64,000 bases of DNA from an uncultured Opitutaceae bacterium (GTDB taxonomy: Bacteria; Verrucomicrobiota; Verrucomicrobiia; Opitutales; Opitutaceae): positions 1 to 64,000 of the forward strand of contig CAIYUN010000057.1 of the NCBI GenBank assembly GCA_903929355.1, given 5' to 3'. The translations under genes and the position numbers were made by a program. Of the stretch, positions 8,118-15,534 are shown piece after piece (positions within the stretch are counted from its first letter, which is position 1; each line of letters starts with the position of its first letter). A model generated the notes under the pieces. That model saw only the letters and a program-made list of their open reading frames with translations. It was not told where the DNA came from and did no database searches.

Positions 8118-9095
8118 TCAGGCCAGCACCGCGAGGGCGGCGTTGAGGATGCGCTGCGGGTTCGGGAGCTGCTCGATCTCGACCGGCGGGCTGTAGATCG
8201 CGGGGGCGTCCACGGTGCAGAGCCGCGCGATCGGCGCGTCGAGCTCGTCAAACGCCTCGCGCTGGATCATGTAGGCCAGTTGCGCGCCCACCCCGCAGAA
8301 CGGCTTCTGCTCCTCGACCACCAGCACGCGGTGCGTCTTGGCGACAGAGGCGAGCACGGTGTCGAGATCCAGCGGGCGGATGCTGCGGAGGTCCACGACT
8401 TCGACCGAGATATCATGTTCCTTTTGGAGCAGCTCGGCGGCGGCGAGCGAGTGCAGGACGCAGCGGCCGTAGGTCACGATGGTGAGGTCTGTGCCGGCGC
8501 GTTTCACGTCGGCCAGGCCCAGCGGGATGAGGATGTCCCCGTCCGGCACCTCGCCCTCCAGGCCATAGAGGATGGTGTTTTCCAAAAAGAAGACCGGGTC
8601 GTTGTCGCGGATGGCGGATTTGAGCAGGCCCTTGGCGTCGGCGGGGGTGGCGGGAACGACGACCTTCACCCCGGGATGGCTGGCGAGCACATTCTCGGGG
8701 GTGTGGGAGTGGGTGGCGCCGACATTGGTGCCGCCGTTGGCGGGGCCGCGGATGACGATGGGGCAGTGGATCTGGCCGCCGCTCATGTAGCGCACATTGG
8801 CGGCGTTGTTCAGAATCTGGTCGAACGCGACCGAGTAGAACGACCAGAACATCAGCTCCATCACCGGCCGGACCCCGAGCATCGAGGCCCCCAGCCCCAT
8901 GCCGATGAACCCGGCCTCGCTGATGGGCGTGTCCACGATGCGTTGCGGGCCGAACTTTTCGAGCAGGCCCTCGGTGACCTTGTAGGCGCCATGGAACTGG
9001 GCGACCTCCTCGCCCAGGACGACGACGTTGGGGTCGCGGGCGAGCTCCTCGGCGAGGGCGTGGCGGATGGCTTCGCGGTAGGTGATGACAGGCAC
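8118..9095 (-). CDS. pdhB: Pyruvate dehydrogenase E1 component, beta subunit
   Basis: With the alpha subunit it forms the thiamine-dependent decarboxylase of the pyruvate dehydrogenase complex. The N-terminus MPVITYREAIRHALAEEL and the ThDP-contacting VLGEEVAQFHGAYKVTEGL are typical, as are DTPISEAGFIGMGLG and the C-terminal transketolase domain with VVDLRSIRPLD. Length 325 aa is standard for the alpha2beta2 type. It lies between pdhA and pdhC; 136- to 151-bp gaps on each side are filled by repeats rather than genes. Confidence 0.95.
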   Translation of the reverse strand: MPVITYREAIRHALAEELARDPNVVVLGEEVAQFHGAYKVTEGLLEKFGPQRIVDTPISEAGFIGMGLGASMLGVRPVMELMFWSFYSVAFDQILNNAANVRYMSGGQIHCPIVIRGPANGGTNVGATHSHTPENVLASHPGVKVVVPATPADAKGLLKSAIRDNDPVFFLENTILYGLEGEVPDGDILIPLGLADVKRAGTDLTIVTYGRCVLHSLAAAELLQKEHDISVEVVDLRSIRPLDLDTVLASVAKTHRVLVVEEQKPFCGVGAQLAYMIQREAFDELDAPIARLCTVDAPAIYSPPVEIEQLPNPQRILNAALAVLA

Positions 9096-9116
9096 GGTGA
9101 GATTGAAAATAGAGGG

Positions 9117-9215
9117 TTCGGATTAAACGCAAAGGCGCAAAGGCGCGGAAGGAAGCAAGGGGGTGAAATAAAAACTTGGTTCGGAGCTTTGCGGCCTGGC
9201 GTCTTTGCGTTGAGA
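9117..9215. repeat. Inverted CGCAAAGGCGC repeat pair in pdhA-pdhB gap
   Basis: Left arm GGATTAAACGCAAAGGCGC, right arm GCGGCCTGGCGTCTTTGCGTT. This is the third copy of the CGCAAAG family within 6 kb, again with its arms in opposite orientation. Confidence 0.8.
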
Positions 9216-9231
9216 AATGGTTCGGTCAGGT

Positions 9232-10401
9232 TCAGTCGAAAAAGAGGCGGCCCTGGGACTTCCGTTCGGCGGGGTGGTCGGTCTCCCAGTAGACATCCTG
9301 CTGGAGGTTTTCGACCGTGGGGCAGGGGCTGGCCTCGGCGAAGTCGGCGGACACTTCGGCCTCGGCGCGCGCCTCGGTGTCAATCTGCTCCGCGAGAGCG
9401 GGGGTGAGCACGCCCTCGGCGAGCAGGGAGTTTTGGAAAACCTGGATCGGGTCCTTGGCGCGGCGGTATTCCTCGATCTCGGCCTTGGTGCGGTAGGTGC
9501 TGTTGGGCGGGTCGGGGTCGGCGACGGAGTGACCGCGGTAGCGATAGGTGCGGATCTCCACGACGGCCGGTTTCGACTCTTCGCGGGCGGCGCGGAGAAA
9601 GGGATCCATGCCGGCGCGCACGGCGTAGAGATCGTGCCCGTCAATGACGCCCCACGCCATGCCGTAGCCTTCGGCACGTTTGGCGAGCTCGCCGGCGGAG
9701 GAGCGCGCCTGGCTCGTGCCCATCGAGTAGCCGTTGTTCTCGATCACAAAGACCACCGGCAGCTGCCAGAGCGCGGCCAGATTGTAGGCCTCGTGGACGG
9801 CGCCCTGGTTCACCGCCCCGTCACCCATGAACGCCATGGCCACACCTTTCAGCCCCTGGTATTTGATTCCGTAGGCCAGGCCGGCCCCGAGGGGCACCTG
9901 GCCGCCCACGATGCCGTGCCCGCCCCAGTAATTGCGCGACGGGTCGAAGAAATGCATCGAGCCGCCCTTGCCCTTGGAGCAGCCGGTCGCCTTGCCGTAG
10001 AGCTCGGCCATGAGTGGGTTCAGCTCCATGCCGACCGCGATCGCGTGACCATGGTCGCGGTAGGCGGTGATGACATGGTCGTTTTTTCCCATCAGCGAGC
10101 AGCAGCCGACGGCGACCGCCTCCTGCCCGATGTAGAGATGGAGGAAACCGCCGATTTTTTTGGCCTGGTAGGCCCGCAGGCTGCGCTCTTCGAAGCGGCG
10201 GATCCGCAGCATGGTGCGAAGCAGCGCGATCTTCGCCTCGGGCGCGAGGCTGGCGTTGGCCGGGGCCGTGGCCGACGGACTGGGCCGGGCGGGCGGGACA
10301 TCGGTTTTGTTTTCCACGGAGGAGGCGGCGGTTGGGCTCACGGGTGGGCGCGGTTGGTGGTTTGGGACGGTGCAGTCTTTGTCTGCCGCCGAAGAAATCA
10401 A
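9232..10401 (-). CDS. pdhA: Pyruvate dehydrogenase E1 component, alpha subunit
   Basis: Binds thiamine diphosphate and decarboxylates pyruvate together with PdhB. The ThDP motif is GDGAVNQGAVHEAYNLA ending in ENN, and the YRDHGHAIAVG and STYRTKAEIEEYR segments are typical. The core begins near ALLRTMLRIRRFEERS, so the first 50 or so residues are a Pro/Ala-rich extension. No ATG exists before the core. The ORF start is a TTG overlapping the TGA stop of the NUDIX gene, and a GTG at 10317 is an alternative. The overlap suggests translational coupling with the NUDIX gene. Confidence 0.92.
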   Translation of the reverse strand: MISSAADKDCTVPNHQPRPPVSPTAASSVENKTDVPPARPSPSATAPANASLAPEAKIALLRTMLRIRRFEERSLRAYQAKKIGGFLHLYIGQEAVAVGCCSLMGKNDHVITAYRDHGHAIAVGMELNPLMAELYGKATGCSKGKGGSMHFFDPSRNYWGGHGIVGGQVPLGAGLAYGIKYQGLKGVAMAFMGDGAVNQGAVHEAYNLAALWQLPVVFVIENNGYSMGTSQARSSAGELAKRAEGYGMAWGVIDGHDLYAVRAGMDPFLRAAREESKPAVVEIRTYRYRGHSVADPDPPNSTYRTKAEIEEYRRAKDPIQVFQNSLLAEGVLTPALAEQIDTEARAEAEVSADFAEASPCPTVENLQQDVYWETDHPAERKSQGRLFFD

Positions 10402-10967
10402 GTGTTGTTTGCGGCCGCGGGCGACGCCCCGGCCGACGGGGCGTCCGCGGGCGTGACCTGCTCGAACACCAGTTCCAGCGGCCGGCCGGGCGCGCAGTCG
10501 GCCCGCAGCGCGACAAAACGGTCGCGGTAACGATCGTAGATCGGCCAGAGCGCCGCGCGGTCGGTGGCGGGGATCGACAGTCCGTCAATCGCGGCCCGCG
10601 AAAAAAACTCAAAGCGCCCTTCCGCGATGGTCGGCGGCAGCGCCGCGATGGTTTTCGTCAGGCGGAAGAGAAACAGCATCCAGTGCGAATCGCCCTCGTA
10701 GGCCTTCTCGGAAATCAGGGCGAAGAGATGGAAGTCCTCCGGGGCGGCGGCGAGGCCGGTCTCTTCGAGCGTTTCCCGCGCTGCGCACTCAAAGGGTGAC
10801 TCGCCCAGCGCGGTTTCGAGCTTGCCGCCGGGCGGGCTCCACACGCCGAGGTTGGGCGGTCGCGTGCGGAGCAACAGCAGCAGCTCGCCGCGCGCGTTTT
10901 CCATGAACACCAGCACGGCGAGGCGGTGGGTGAGCGCAGGGGCAGGATGTAGGGGGGGGCCGGACAT
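10398..10967 (-). CDS. NUDIX hydrolase
   Basis: A 189-aa NUDIX-fold hydrolase of unknown substrate (nucleoside-diphosphate-linked compounds for the family). The NUDIX box is visible as GGKLETALGES followed by REtLEETGL; the spacing from E to RE is canonical, but two extra residues sit before GES. An Ala/Pro-rich tail closes the protein. It is first in the pdh run and overlaps the pdhA start by 4 bp. Its functional link to pyruvate dehydrogenase is unknown. Confidence 0.88.
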   Translation of the reverse strand: MSGPPLHPAPALTHRLAVLVFMENARGELLLLLRTRPPNLGVWSPPGGKLETALGESPFECAARETLEETGLAAAPEDFHLFALISEKAYEGDSHWMLFLFRLTKTIAALPPTIAEGRFEFFSRAAIDGLSIPATDRAALWPIYDRYRDRFVALRADCAPGRPLELVFEQVTPADAPSAGASPAAANNT

Positions 10968-11025
10968 GGGGAATTTTTTTGCGAAAAATTAAAATTTAGC
11001 GTGACGTCGGGAAGGAGAAGGTGCA

Positions 11026-11685
11026 ATGACTTCAAATCTCCCCTGCATGAAGCCCCTGCTGCAATCCTTTCTGTGGTGTCCCCTGTCCGTCCTTCTCGCC
11101 CTCGCCGCCGTCCCCTCGCGGGGCGCGGATGCGCCGGCGGCGCCGGCTGCGGCCAAGGCCGCGGTCGAGGTCTCCAATGTGACCTTTAACAGTCCGCAGG
11201 GAGCCGGCAGCGCCCTGCCTTGGCAGGAGGTGGTGGTCGAGCTCAAGGTCAACCCGACGAAGGAGGGCAATTATGTGAGCCATGTGAAGGTGACCCTCAC
11301 TTTGGGGACGGAGGTCACGGTCGGAGCCAAGCGCATCGACTTTTATCGCGCTGCGGCCGAGGCGGTGGCGCTGAAGGTGGGATCCAAGGCACTTTTCAGA
11401 TTTTATCTGCCGCCTGAAATCGTCGAACGCGACAGTCTGCATGGCGAGACGAAGTATTATGCGGCGGAGGTTTCGGTCGGCGGCCAGGCCCAGCCGGCCT
11501 CCCACGAGAGCCACACCCGCGATCCCAAGGTGATGCCGAGCGTCCAGTCCTTTCTGGCCAAGGCGGCGGCCGACGGGGCGGTCAACGATGGCATTCTGCT
11601 CCCGCAGATGTTTACGCCGTTCGAGCACGACAACACCAAGGAAGCCCCCACTTTTGTCCGGCCCGAGGCCGCGGCCACAAAATAA
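11026..11685 (+). CDS. Secreted Amuc_1102-like pilus-locus protein
   Basis: A 219-aa protein with an N-terminal signal peptide (hydrophobic WCPLSVLLALAAV, cleavage probably after SRGA) and an all-beta-looking body. A good ribosome site (AAGGAG, 8 nt upstream) supports ATG 11026; the alternative start is the MKP seven codons later. It opens a five-gene plus-strand run ahead of a PilM-PilN fusion. The position matches Amuc_1102 of Akkermansia, reported to have an immunoglobulin-like fold. That assignment rests on gene order and general character, not on an alignment. The likely location is periplasm or outer membrane. Confidence 0.7.
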   Translation: MTSNLPCMKPLLQSFLWCPLSVLLALAAVPSRGADAPAAPAAAKAAVEVSNVTFNSPQGAGSALPWQEVVVELKVNPTKEGNYVSHVKVTLTLGTEVTVGAKRIDFYRAAAEAVALKVGSKALFRFYLPPEIVERDSLHGETKYYAAEVSVGGQAQPASHESHTRDPKVMPSVQSFLAKAAADGAVNDGILLPQMFTPFEHDNTKEAPTFVRPEAAATK

Positions 11686-11748
11686 ATTCAAGATTCTGCT
11701 TGCCGGTTTCCGGCAGTTCTGAAATCCAATCCGCTCCCCAATTTACCC

Positions 11749-13422
11749 ATGGCATCTTCTCGTGTTCTTGCGATTGACAGTGGCGCCGGCCATGTCGCGT
11801 GCGGCGCTTTCACCGCCAAAGGCGGCCGCCTCGTGCTCGAACGTTTTGCGCTGGACTCGTTCAATCCCGACGCCGCCCTGGAGGCGCAGTGGAACAAGTT
11901 CATCGCGCAGGCGCTGGAGCCCGGACTGCGGCGCGAGAAACTGGGTGGGGCCGCCAGCGTCACCCTGCCGGGTCACCTCACGCTGACCAAGTTTGTCAAG
12001 ACGCCCTCGGTGGACAAATCCAAACGGGACAAAATCATCCAGTTTGAGGCGCAGCAGAACATTCCGTATCCCCTCGACGAGGTGGTCTGGGATCATTGCG
12101 CCGTGGCCGATGACGGTCTCGACTTGGAGATCATGCTCGCGGCCGCCAAGCTGGAGGTCGCCGAAGGGGTCTGCGCCGCGCTCAAGGGGATCGGCGTGGC
12201 GGCCGACACGGTCGCGCCCTCCGTCTTCACGCTTTACCGCGCGTTCAAATACAATTACCCCGAGGCCTGTGACAGCGCGCTGGTCATCAGCATCGGCGCC
12301 CGTTCCACGCACCTGCTGTTTTTGGACAAGGGACGCTTCTTCGCCCGTACGATCGTCCTGGCCGGCAACAGCGTCACCCAGTCCATTGCCGATGAGATCA
12401 AGCAGGACTTCGCGCACGCCGAGTCGCTCAAGCTGCAGGTACTGGGCGGGCAGAGCGAGCTGGCCGAGACCTCGCCCGCGCGCCTAGCCGTGATGAACGC
12501 CGTCCAGGGGTTCATCTCCCGGCTGCACTTGGAGGTCACCCGCTCGACCGTCAACTACCGTCGCCAGAGCGGTTCCGAGCAGCCAGCCACCGTCTATCTG
12601 ACCGGCGGCGGCTCGCTGGTGCCGGACTTGGCGGCCTTGCTCGGGGACAAGCTCAAGTTGCCAGTCGAGCGCCTCGACCCGCTGCGCAATGTCGAGGTCT
12701 CCGCCGGTGCGGCGTCCGCCCGTGAGCGTTCGGTGGTGCTGGCCGACCTGGTCGGCCTGGCCACCTCCCTCGTGGACACCCAGCCGGTCGTGAACCTGCT
12801 GCCGCCCTCCATCCGGGCGGCGATCGTCTTCCGCCGCCAGCAGTATTTCTACGTCGCGGCGGCCGCGCTGGCGGTGGTGGCGCTCGGGCTGCCGACCCTG
12901 CTTTTCCAAGGTGAGACGGCCCAGGCTGCCGCCGCCTCGCACCGGCTCGAGGCCGAGATCAATCCGCTGCAGAATCTGGACGCGGCCAACAAGGCCAACA
13001 AGGCCAAAATCGAAGAGGCGCAGACGCAGGTCAAAAACATCCGCGGCCTCGTGGAAAGCAAGTCGAACTGGATCAATTTCCTCACCGATCTGCAGAACCG
13101 TCTGGTCAAGGTCGAGGATGTTTGGCTCGACAGCCTCAAGGTGGAGCGCATGGTCGAGGTCGATTCCTCCTCTCAGGTTGCGGGTTCCGCCGCACCCGTC
13201 AAACCGGTCCTCAAGCTCACCATGGCCGGTCGCCTCCTCGACAAGAAAAACCCCACCTCCAAGGTCAGCCACGAGGCCGAGAACCGCGTCAAGGAGCTCA
13301 TCAACAGTTTTGAGCAGGATCCGTTCATCAAAGGTCAGGAGAATCCGAGTTTCAACAGCGACGAACCCGGCATCCTCCGTTTCAATTTCACCCTGGTGGT
13401 CAACCCCGACCATCCGCTCTGA
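11749..13422 (+). CDS. PilM-PilN fusion protein (Amuc_1101-like)
   Basis: Residues 1 to about 330 form a PilM-type actin-like ATPase domain (LAIDSGAGHVACGAF, VISIGARSTHLLFL, YLTGGGSLVPDLA). A PilN-like part follows: the cytoplasmic NLLPP motif, one membrane helix (FYVAAAALAVVALGLPTLLF), a coiled-coil stretch and a periplasmic ferredoxin-like region. In type IV pili, PilM binds the PilN cytoplasmic tail that carries NLLP; here the two are covalently joined in 557 aa. It would couple cytoplasmic ATPase state to the inner-membrane alignment complex. The gene order after it (PilO-, PilP-, PilQ-like) supports this reading. Confidence 0.85.
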   Translation: MASSRVLAIDSGAGHVACGAFTAKGGRLVLERFALDSFNPDAALEAQWNKFIAQALEPGLRREKLGGAASVTLPGHLTLTKFVKTPSVDKSKRDKIIQFEAQQNIPYPLDEVVWDHCAVADDGLDLEIMLAAAKLEVAEGVCAALKGIGVAADTVAPSVFTLYRAFKYNYPEACDSALVISIGARSTHLLFLDKGRFFARTIVLAGNSVTQSIADEIKQDFAHAESLKLQVLGGQSELAETSPARLAVMNAVQGFISRLHLEVTRSTVNYRRQSGSEQPATVYLTGGGSLVPDLAALLGDKLKLPVERLDPLRNVEVSAGAASARERSVVLADLVGLATSLVDTQPVVNLLPPSIRAAIVFRRQQYFYVAAAALAVVALGLPTLLFQGETAQAAAASHRLEAEINPLQNLDAANKANKAKIEEAQTQVKNIRGLVESKSNWINFLTDLQNRLVKVEDVWLDSLKVERMVEVDSSSQVAGSAAPVKPVLKLTMAGRLLDKKNPTSKVSHEAENRVKELINSFEQDPFIKGQENPSFNSDEPGILRFNFTLVVNPDHPL

Positions 13423-13441
13423 CCCGTCCCGCCCCCTTCCC

Positions 13442-14443
13442 ATGGCCAGTTTCAAGTCCCATCCCGTCTTCAGCTCCCTGCTCGTCATCCTCGGCCTTGC
13501 CGCCGTCGGCGAGGGCTGCTTTATTTACACGGGTTACCGGTCCCGCGCCTCTGCGCTGGCCGGTTTGAAGAAAAATCAGGACACGCTCGCGCTGCTCCAC
13601 AGTGCCACTCCGTCGCTCACGACGGAAAATGCCGCGCTGATCAAGGCGGATCTCGACAACAGCACCAAGAATCTCGCAATGATGCAGGCGCTGCTCAAGG
13701 GCAAGGGTGAAGCTGCCGGCCAATTGCAGGCCGCTCCGGTCCCCAGCGATTCCCCTTCCGCCTACTTCAGCCTCAACAAGCTGGTCGAGGACTATCGGAA
13801 GAAGTATCTGGACGGCCAGATCAAGATCAAGGATGACGAGCGCTTTGGCTTCGCCACCTATGCCCACGAGGGCCCTTCTTCGGATCTGATTCCGGAGGTG
13901 TTTCACGAGCAGCAGGTCGCCAGTTATCTGCTGGACGCCCTCTTTGACGCCAAACCGTCCGGGCTGCTTTCCTTCCAGCGGGAACACCCCCTGACCAAGG
14001 CCGAGCGTCACGAGGTCGATTTCCCTCCGGCGGCGACTGGTCTGCCGCCGCCCCCGGCCATGGCCCCTGCGTCCGACAGCAGCGGCGACCTCTTTACGAT
14101 TGACCCGCGCATCACGGCCCGCAAGCCCGGCTTTGTGGACGCCATCGCCTTTCGCCTCAGCTTCACCGGCAAGACCGGTTCCCTGCGCAGCTTCCTGAAC
14201 AAGGTCGGAACCTTCGAGCTGCCGATGGTGGTGCGCAGTGTCGAGGTCGAGCCGTCCGACCCCGATCCCGCCGGGCAGGATCAACCGGTGGACAAGGATG
14301 GTAATCCGGTGGACAAGGATGGCAACGCGATGGAGCCCCTGCCCAAGGCCAAGGTCGAGAAGCTTCTGTCCAAGTTTACGGTCACTCTCGAGTATATCAA
14401 CCTCGTGTCCGCCGCCCAACCCCCGTCCGCCCCCGCTCCCTGA
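13442..14443 (+). CDS. Amuc_1100-like pilus protein (PilO position)
   Basis: A 333-aa protein with a short cytoplasmic N-terminus, one membrane helix (VFSSLLVILGLAAVGEGCFIYTGY), a coiled-coil region to about residue 120 and a C-terminal domain. Its topology and place between the PilM-PilN fusion and a single-pass PilP-like gene fit PilO and Akkermansia Amuc_1100. A Pro-rich linker precedes the C-terminal domain, and a small duplication (VDKDGNPVDKDGN) lies near residue 285. Starts with ATG 13442, 19 bp after the previous stop. Whether it shares Amuc_1100's reported host signalling role cannot be inferred. Confidence 0.75.
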   Translation: MASFKSHPVFSSLLVILGLAAVGEGCFIYTGYRSRASALAGLKKNQDTLALLHSATPSLTTENAALIKADLDNSTKNLAMMQALLKGKGEAAGQLQAAPVPSDSPSAYFSLNKLVEDYRKKYLDGQIKIKDDERFGFATYAHEGPSSDLIPEVFHEQQVASYLLDALFDAKPSGLLSFQREHPLTKAERHEVDFPPAATGLPPPPAMAPASDSSGDLFTIDPRITARKPGFVDAIAFRLSFTGKTGSLRSFLNKVGTFELPMVVRSVEVEPSDPDPAGQDQPVDKDGNPVDKDGNAMEPLPKAKVEKLLSKFTVTLEYINLVSAAQPPSAPAP

Positions 14444-14444
14444 C

Positions 14445-15473
14445 ATGGTTGCCAAAATTTACGACAAAGTCCTCCTCGTGGTGGCCATCTTGCTGGTGGT
14501 CGCATCGGTCGTGCTCGTGGGCATGCTGAAGCAGCGGTTTGACCCGCTGCTGCTCAGCGCCCCCGCCACACCGGCCCAAAAGGGCGCGTATGCGCGGGTC
14601 AGCGTCCCCGTGGCCGAGGTCAAGACGGAAGAATGGAAGGATCCGTCGGCCCAGTCGGACGGTCCGGACTGGGTTTATGAGGTTTTCACCTCACCCAAGA
14701 TCTATTACTTGCCCGGTCCGCCGCCCAAGTTCATCGCCCATGCCCCCACCTTGGTTCCAATTCCTCCGCAGCCCCCGTTTGGCCTGGTGTTCTGGCAGGT
14801 CAAGCCCGACCCGTTCCGGCTGCAACTGGTTGGCTTTGTCGGTCAGGACGGTGTTTTCAGCAATTCGCAGATCGGGGATCCGATGGACGGGCAGACTTTT
14901 CTCGCCCGCAGTGGCAAAGAACTGCCCGAGCTCCATCTGCTCATCAAAAGCTTCGAGGTGAAGCTGCTGCCGATGCTCGATCTGCCCGAGGGCAGCACAC
15001 CGATCTATGAATATGCCGGTGTGGCCGTGGTTGAGGATACGATGACCAAGGAGGATACGACCTTGACGACCCAATCACGGCTGTTGAACGGTCGGTCTTA
15101 TGCCATGATCAAGACCGTCGATGGCGTGGCGCTCGATCCGATGAAGGCCGGTGCCACCATTGCCCTGCCGAACGGGCGCAAATACAAAATCGATGAGGTC
15201 AGTGACACGCCCCCGGTCATCAAGGTCACCAAAACCGACGATCCCGATCCTGTGTTCAAGGGACCGGTGACAATTGAGCTGACGCCGGCGCCTCCGCCCA
15301 AAGCGAAGGGGAAGCGTGGATCGGGAGCTGCTTCGCCCGAGAAGTCAGTCCCGGTGACGGCTCCAGCAGCGGGCCATGCCCCCACGGCCTCCATCGTGGA
15401 GCCCCGTCACATTTTCGCCGTAAACCGCGTGGTGCGCTTCGGTGGCCCAATCTCCTTGACCGGCATGCTCTGA
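14445..15473 (+). CDS. Amuc_1099-like pilus-system protein (PilP position)
   Basis: A 342-aa single-pass protein: membrane helix VLLVVAILLVVASVVLVGML right after the start, then a long periplasmic region with two similar beta-rich stretches and a Pro/Lys-rich C-terminal tail. Its start ATG 14445 lies directly behind the TGA stop of the preceding gene with one base between. It precedes the secretin, where PilP sits in type IV pilus operons. No lipobox is present, so unlike classical PilP it is anchored by a helix. Function is inferred from locus order. Confidence 0.7.
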   Translation: MVAKIYDKVLLVVAILLVVASVVLVGMLKQRFDPLLLSAPATPAQKGAYARVSVPVAEVKTEEWKDPSAQSDGPDWVYEVFTSPKIYYLPGPPPKFIAHAPTLVPIPPQPPFGLVFWQVKPDPFRLQLVGFVGQDGVFSNSQIGDPMDGQTFLARSGKELPELHLLIKSFEVKLLPMLDLPEGSTPIYEYAGVAVVEDTMTKEDTTLTTQSRLLNGRSYAMIKTVDGVALDPMKAGATIALPNGRKYKIDEVSDTPPVIKVTKTDDPDPVFKGPVTIELTPAPPPKAKGKRGSGAASPEKSVPVTAPAAGHAPTASIVEPRHIFAVNRVVRFGGPISLTGML

Positions 15474-15534
15474 ACGACCCCCAATCTGCCCCCTCCCTTC
15501 CTTTCTCCAGACCCAACATCTTAGCCCTTCCCTA

